Source: Holtermannia corniformis (lineage: Eukaryota; Basidiomycota; Tremellomycetes; Holtermanniales). Taken from it: a stretch of DNA of 64,000 bases. Positions 60,123 to 64,000 of this stretch are shown piece by piece (position 1 is the stretch's first letter; each line of letters opens with the position of its first letter). A model generated the notes under the pieces. The model saw nothing but the letters and a program-made list of their open reading frames with translations. It was not told where the DNA came from and did not search any database. The stretch covers positions 47,676 through 111,675 of the forward strand of contig BCIJ01000034.1 of the NCBI GenBank assembly GCA_001599935.1, in the 5' to 3' direction. Position numbers and translations under genes: made by a program.

Positions 60123-61862
60123 ATGGGCAACACTTCATCTCACCACTCTTCATCCGGCTCTGCAGCCGCCGCAAGTGCAAGCCAACGGACTCAATCACCC
60201 GCACCGAGTGCGCCGCAGCCGACCCCGTCCTCTTCCTCTTCCTCCCGCCCTATCCCGCACACTCGCAACTCGCAGCCGTCTCCTGCGACCCCGCCCGGTC
60301 TCATCACCGGCGGTCACTTGCACCCTCAGAACCCGCACGCGCTCGGCCCAGGCCATGTCCAAGATTACAACGACTACATTGTGACCGGGCTCATCCTGAG
60401 ATCGCAGCTCGCGCCCTTTTATCGCGGGCTCGAAGACTATGAAGCAGAGTGGTCAGACGCAAAGGTGTTTGAAGAGCTCAAGGCGCTTCGGTTGAACCAT
60501 CCGACCCCACCCCGAGTCGACCCGGCAGAATCCACTCCAACAGGCAGCACCGGCGGTCCCGGCTCTGGCAGCCTCCTAGGCAAACGGATCCTAGCGAGGG
60601 GCAGCATCAGCAGCTTGACCTCGCGCGCTCGCGCCAGCTCGATCTCAAACGTCATGGCCACCGCCAACGGCTCCACGACCGACCTCGTCTCCGAGGATGA
60701 ACGGCTCCGGCGTGAAGCAGAGGCATACCGTGGCGGTGTAGAGTGTCCAATCTGCTTCCTGGTACGTCGACTCGATCGACCTGTCCCAACGCTGACCCGC
60801 TAGTACTACCCACCCAACATCAACACGTCGAGATGCTGCCAGCAGCCCGTCTGCACAGAGTGCTTTGTCCAGATGAAACGGTCCGAGGCGACCGTGACCC
60901 ACCTCGAGAGCGACGTCGTCTCGTGTCCGTTCTGCGTCGAGCCCGACTTTGGCGTCATTTACGAGTCGAACCGGGTCAGTGCACGGCCTCGGCTAGTGAC
61001 GCCAGCTGATCGACTCTAGGTCCCGCCACCGCGCCCCGCTGCGTTCCCGGGCAGTCCAGATTCCGAAGTCGGGTACGACCCGCGCGGTGGCCAGGTCGAG
61101 ACGACGCGAAGGAAGAGTGTGAGCCATACAGCCAAAGAGGTCGTCACGATCGGTCCGTGCTTCGTGAGCTAAAGCCTCGTCATTGACGCGTCGGGTACAG
61201 ACCAGATCCGACCCGACTGGGAGGAAAAGCTCAACGCGGTCAAGGCGGCCGCGGCCCGTCGTGCATCCCGCCGGATCGTCATGCGTCAGGTCGGAGACCG
61301 CTTGATCCCGATCGGGTTCACGTCCTCACGAGGCGCGAATGGCGAGACTGGGCCCGTCGGCGAAGAGGAGCTGGCTGCTGCTCGAGGTCTGACCGGCCGT
61401 AGGCGGCGGGGTACGGGTGATGCCGAGGGCATGACGGGCCAAGACCTGGAAGAGGTGCGCCGTGGTACTAATGTCTTCATGGCGCTCACGCTGCTATTAT
61501 AGCTCATGCTGATGGAGGCCATGCGCCAGTCGATGCTGACGCACGAAGCCGATCAGCGACGACAGGCTGAAGAAGCCAAGAAGAAGGAGCAAGCCGAGGC
61601 CGAGGCCGCTCGAAGGGCAATGTGGGCCAGGGCCACGAGCGGGCCTTCACAACCAGCCGCAGCGACCGTCCAAGCCGTCGACGCTAGCGCTGGCAGTCGT
61701 CCACCACCGGCCTCTTCTTCGTCATCACTCGCCAGGCCGTCGGCTTCGCGCATGCTCTCGACCATCTCGAGCGTCAACGGCGACACCGAGTCGCAGCCGA
61801 CGACGATTGAAGGCGAGATGAACGAAGCCATCTCGGCCCCTCTCGAACCACGAGCCGTCTGA
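60123..61862 (+). CDS. SIP5: Sip5-like protein
   Basis: ATG 60123 gives MGNTSSHHSSSGSAAAAS, a Gly2/Ser6 context suited to N-myristoylation. The conserved block follows: DYNDYIVTGLILRSQLAPFY, RGLEDYEAEW, EDERLRREAEAYRGGVECPI, CFLYYPPNINTSRCCQQPVC, TECFVQMKRS, VVSCPFCVEPDFGVIYES. The paired CxxC motifs (CPICFL, RCCQQPVC, CTEC, CPFC) form the zinc RING-like module of Sip5. RPDWEEKLNAVKAAAARRAS and a C-terminal coiled segment (MRQSMLTHEADQRRQAEEAK) follow. Yeast Sip5 binds the Snf1 kinase and Reg1/Glc7 phosphatase in glucose signalling. Four short introns. Confidence 0.9.
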
Positions 61863-62094
61863 CCGTCCACCATCACCATCTCGCGCAACCCACTTTTGTA
61901 TCCTGCATATTTTTGCCTGCCTGTCCGTCCGCTTTAGAGATTCATCATTTGGGTATGTGTGTACGGGCCGATCTAGTTGCGTCATGTCTCATGCATGTCA
62001 TGTCATTGTCCGCAAACGGCACCAGCCAATGGGACCGTTGGGGTGTAATACGGGGACGCGACGGTGAGTGAAAGGAACCGTGGTTAGGCGACGA

Positions 62095-62923
62095 CACCGA
62101 CGGCGATGCCGAGCAGGCCAAGGAGACCGGCCGAGAGCGCGGCACCGGTCTTGACAGCTGCGCCAGAAGGCGAGGCGGCGGCCGACGTGGCCTGGCGCAC
62201 ATGTCAGTAAAGACGGACAGTGTGCTGCGCGACGTACAGAGGCAGCCGACGAGCCCGAGGCCGAAGCCGAAGCTGACGAACCAGATGCCGAAGCGGCAGA
62301 GCCAGACGCAGAAGCCGACGACGAGCTGCTCGTACCGCTGTTGAGACCGTGGTGTCAGTCATGTTCACGCCGTGTCGACTTGTCAACGTACTTGAGGCAC
62401 GACGTCGAAGTCCCCGACTGGATCACGGCCCATGACGAGTAGACGGGCGAACCGGTCGAGTCACGGAGGGCGAACGAGCTGGAATCCGTCCATGTCAGTC
62501 ATGCTCAAAGAGTGGGGAACAAAGGACTGACACGTTGGTCGGCGCGGCAATGTCAACGTTCCAGGTGATCGACGTGCTCGAGGTTTGGTCGAACGACTTG
62601 AGCTGCGAAACGTCAGTGATGATACTGTACCAGTGCAGGGCACACTGACCGCGGCCGCAGTCGATTGACCGGCCGGGATGACGGTCACGTAGTAGCTGAT
62701 TGAAAAATCAGCTCGTCAGTCGCACTCGACGCAAACTCACGGCGCAGTGCCACCGCTAAAGGTAATGGCCGCAGGCTGGCATTCGATCAACGACACCTAC
62801 ACGATCATAAGTCAGCATTCGTATCCAAACAACAACAGAGCAAGCCCAACGTACCGGCGTGTCAATCTGCAGCGCCGAAGCGACAGCAAGAGCAGAGACG
62901 GCGAGCACAGACTTGAAGAGCAT
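62095..62923 (-). CDS. GPI-anchored Ser-rich wall protein (Kre9/Knh-type domain)
   Basis: ATG 62923. Signal peptide MLFKSVLAVSALAVASALQI; mature LQIDTPVSLIECQPAAITFS, GGTAPYYVTVIPAGQ, FDQTSSTSITWNVDIAAPTN, SFALRDSTGSPVYSSWAVIQ, SGTSTSCLN. This is the beta-sandwich of the Ser-Thr-rich GPI-anchored (Kre9/KNH) family, with two Cys. A Ser/Ala linker (SSSSSASGSAASASG) and a C-terminal hydrophobic tail (ALSAGLLGLLGIAVGVVA) after a small-residue omega-site region support a GPI anchor. Six short introns. Expected at the cell surface or wall. Confidence 0.87.
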
Positions 62924-63391
62924 GATGAACTGTAGGTGGTCGTTGGGCACTGGCAGGCTTTGTTGGTGCCGCGAACGCTAGGTCAGTTGGGAGAAAACCG
63001 CGGGAAACTGCGGGCGTGAAATCGGCGGGCGGGACAAAGGAGCGTCGCGTGCGCTTGGCGACGCGTCTGTAGCCCGGCGACCGGGTCACCACGCGGGGCG
63101 ATGCAGTGCGCGTAAGCTGCCAAGACTGCGGCTACATAGGGGTATGCAGAGCTTGTCCGGGAGAGTAGAGTCCTGTGCATCGTAGACAAAGCGCGGAAGC
63201 TGTCGCAGCCACAGTGCCACAAAGTCATAAAGGACTGATCGCCACCGGCAGAGCCACGCCGTAAGCGGCACCGCACTCAGGGCACCAAGCGCAGCGTTAA
63301 CATTGCTGATTGAGTGAGCTGGCTGTAGAGCGAGGGCACCACAAACTCATACATGTCCACTGGCAATCAATCAATCGGAAACAGAACAAAG
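62924..63391. other. intergenic
   Basis: A 468-bp spacer with only short, motif-free frames. Confidence 0.45.
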
Positions 63392-64000
63392 TCAGAACCC
63401 TCCACCGCCTCCTCCCACGTCGCCACCGCCCATCCCGCCACCACAGTCGCCGCCAAAGCCGCCGCCAAAGCCGCCAAAGCCTCCGCCTGCCACATGAGCA
63501 TCGACTCATGAAAGACAAGGTGAAGCGCGACGTACCCATTGCAGATCCGAGCAGTAGGCCGCCACCAAGGCCACCCATCAGTGGCAGGCCCATACCGTAC
63601 CCGCCGTACCCGCGCCGGCCGTAGCCACCGCCGTAGCCGTAGCCGTACGGCGAGTCGTAGTTGCCACGACGGCTAAAGGCCATTGACGGTGCTGCGTAAC
63701 CGTACGGGTTCGAGCTATAGTAGCGCTCTGCCACGAGTCAGCACAGCTGATCACAGGGATAACCTCGACCAACGGAGCGAAGGGTCGTTGCGTTGCTCAA
63801 TCAGAGCTTTGCGGCGCATAATGTACGCCTGTTGCTGGTCCTATCGAGCTCATCAGCCTTCTGGTGCTACAACGCTCCGCGTTGACCGACCCTCAGGATC
63901 TTGGCCTCGCGCTCCCTCTGCGCCTGGCGCTCTTCCTTGGTCCCAATCAACTTATCCTTGAGTCTCCCACCGAAACTCCGTTTCTCTGCATGTTCCTTCT
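63392..64000 (-). CDS. Gly/Tyr-rich protein, 5' end outside window
   Basis: Read on the minus strand from the right edge: KEHAEKRSFGGRLKDKLIGT, then KEERQAQREREAKILR, an intron (GTCGGT), DQQQAYIMRRKALIEQRNDP, an intron with a GTTGGT donor, RYYSSNPYGYAAPSMAFSRR, GNYDSPYGYGYGGGYGRRGY, GGYGMGLPLMGGLGGGLLLG, a 49-nt intron (63487-63535) and a poly-Gly/Phe end with DCGGGMGGG. The KxxFxxRLKDKLxGTxEER block is shared by small conserved fungal and plant proteins of unknown role. The Gly stretch (PLMGGLGGGLLLG) might be a short membrane or aggregation-prone segment. Confidence 0.7.

Overview
The window is nuclear DNA of a basidiomycete fungus with a compact, intron-rich genome. Almost every gene is cut by introns of about 44-58 nt. 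These have GT(A/G)(A/C)GN-type donors, a CTGAC/CTAAC-like branch site and a short tail to AG. Several genes run 10-220 bp from the next one. The protein set (NDR kinase, Ric1, Utp25, Yvc1-type TRP channel, Mnn2-type mannosyltransferase, Sip5, Bcs1-like AAA proteins, Kre9/Knh-type GPI protein) is fungal. The very short introns would fit a small-genome Pucciniomycotina such as Mixia, but that placement is only an inference. Three ambiguous bases (45502, 57006, 57021) mark it as draft assembly.

Layout. 1-4.3 kb: the 3' end of an unknown gene, a small coiled-coil gene and about 2.7 kb with no gene I can support. 4.3-5.8 kb: a Ser/Ala-rich single-pass membrane protein. 6.0-9.9 kb: NAA38 divergent from a predicted mitochondrial trypsin-fold protease, followed by three small Myb/SANT-like paralogues, two of which share a 15-nt micro-exon. 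10.2-18.5 kb: a Yvc1-like cation channel, a class 3 lipase, a repeat cluster (a 154-bp dispersed repeat abutting a 307-bp TA-flanked terminal-inverted-repeat element) and a GT32-like glycosyltransferase. 18.5-20.3 kb is gene-free. 20.3-27.6 kb: a Pho85-type cyclin, an SNF2-family ATPase, and a BolA gene divergent from riboflavin synthase. 28.5-35.7 kb: a GT71 mannosyltransferase, a SAM-like tail-anchored protein, a DUF4743 Nudix hydrolase and an unknown protein. 36.5-44.5 kb: ribosomal protein uS8 (RPS22), two small spliced genes, an MFS sugar transporter, the second copy of the 154-bp repeat and UTP25. 45.7 kb: an intron-containing tRNA-Lys(CUU). 46.3-64.0 kb: a Cbk1/Cot1 NDR kinase, a Bcs1-like ATPase, RIC1 divergent from an unrecognised 646-aa protein, a polytopic membrane protein, a FAM210/DUF1279 mitochondrial protein, SIP5, a GPI-anchored wall-type protein and a Gly/Tyr-rich protein that runs off the right edge.

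There is no operon logic. Genes are related by divergent promoters (NAA38/protease, Myb B/Myb C, BolA/RIB5, RIC1/unknown) and by tail-to-tail packing. All exon joins were read by eye from splice signals plus frame continuity; none was tested with transcripts or a database search.
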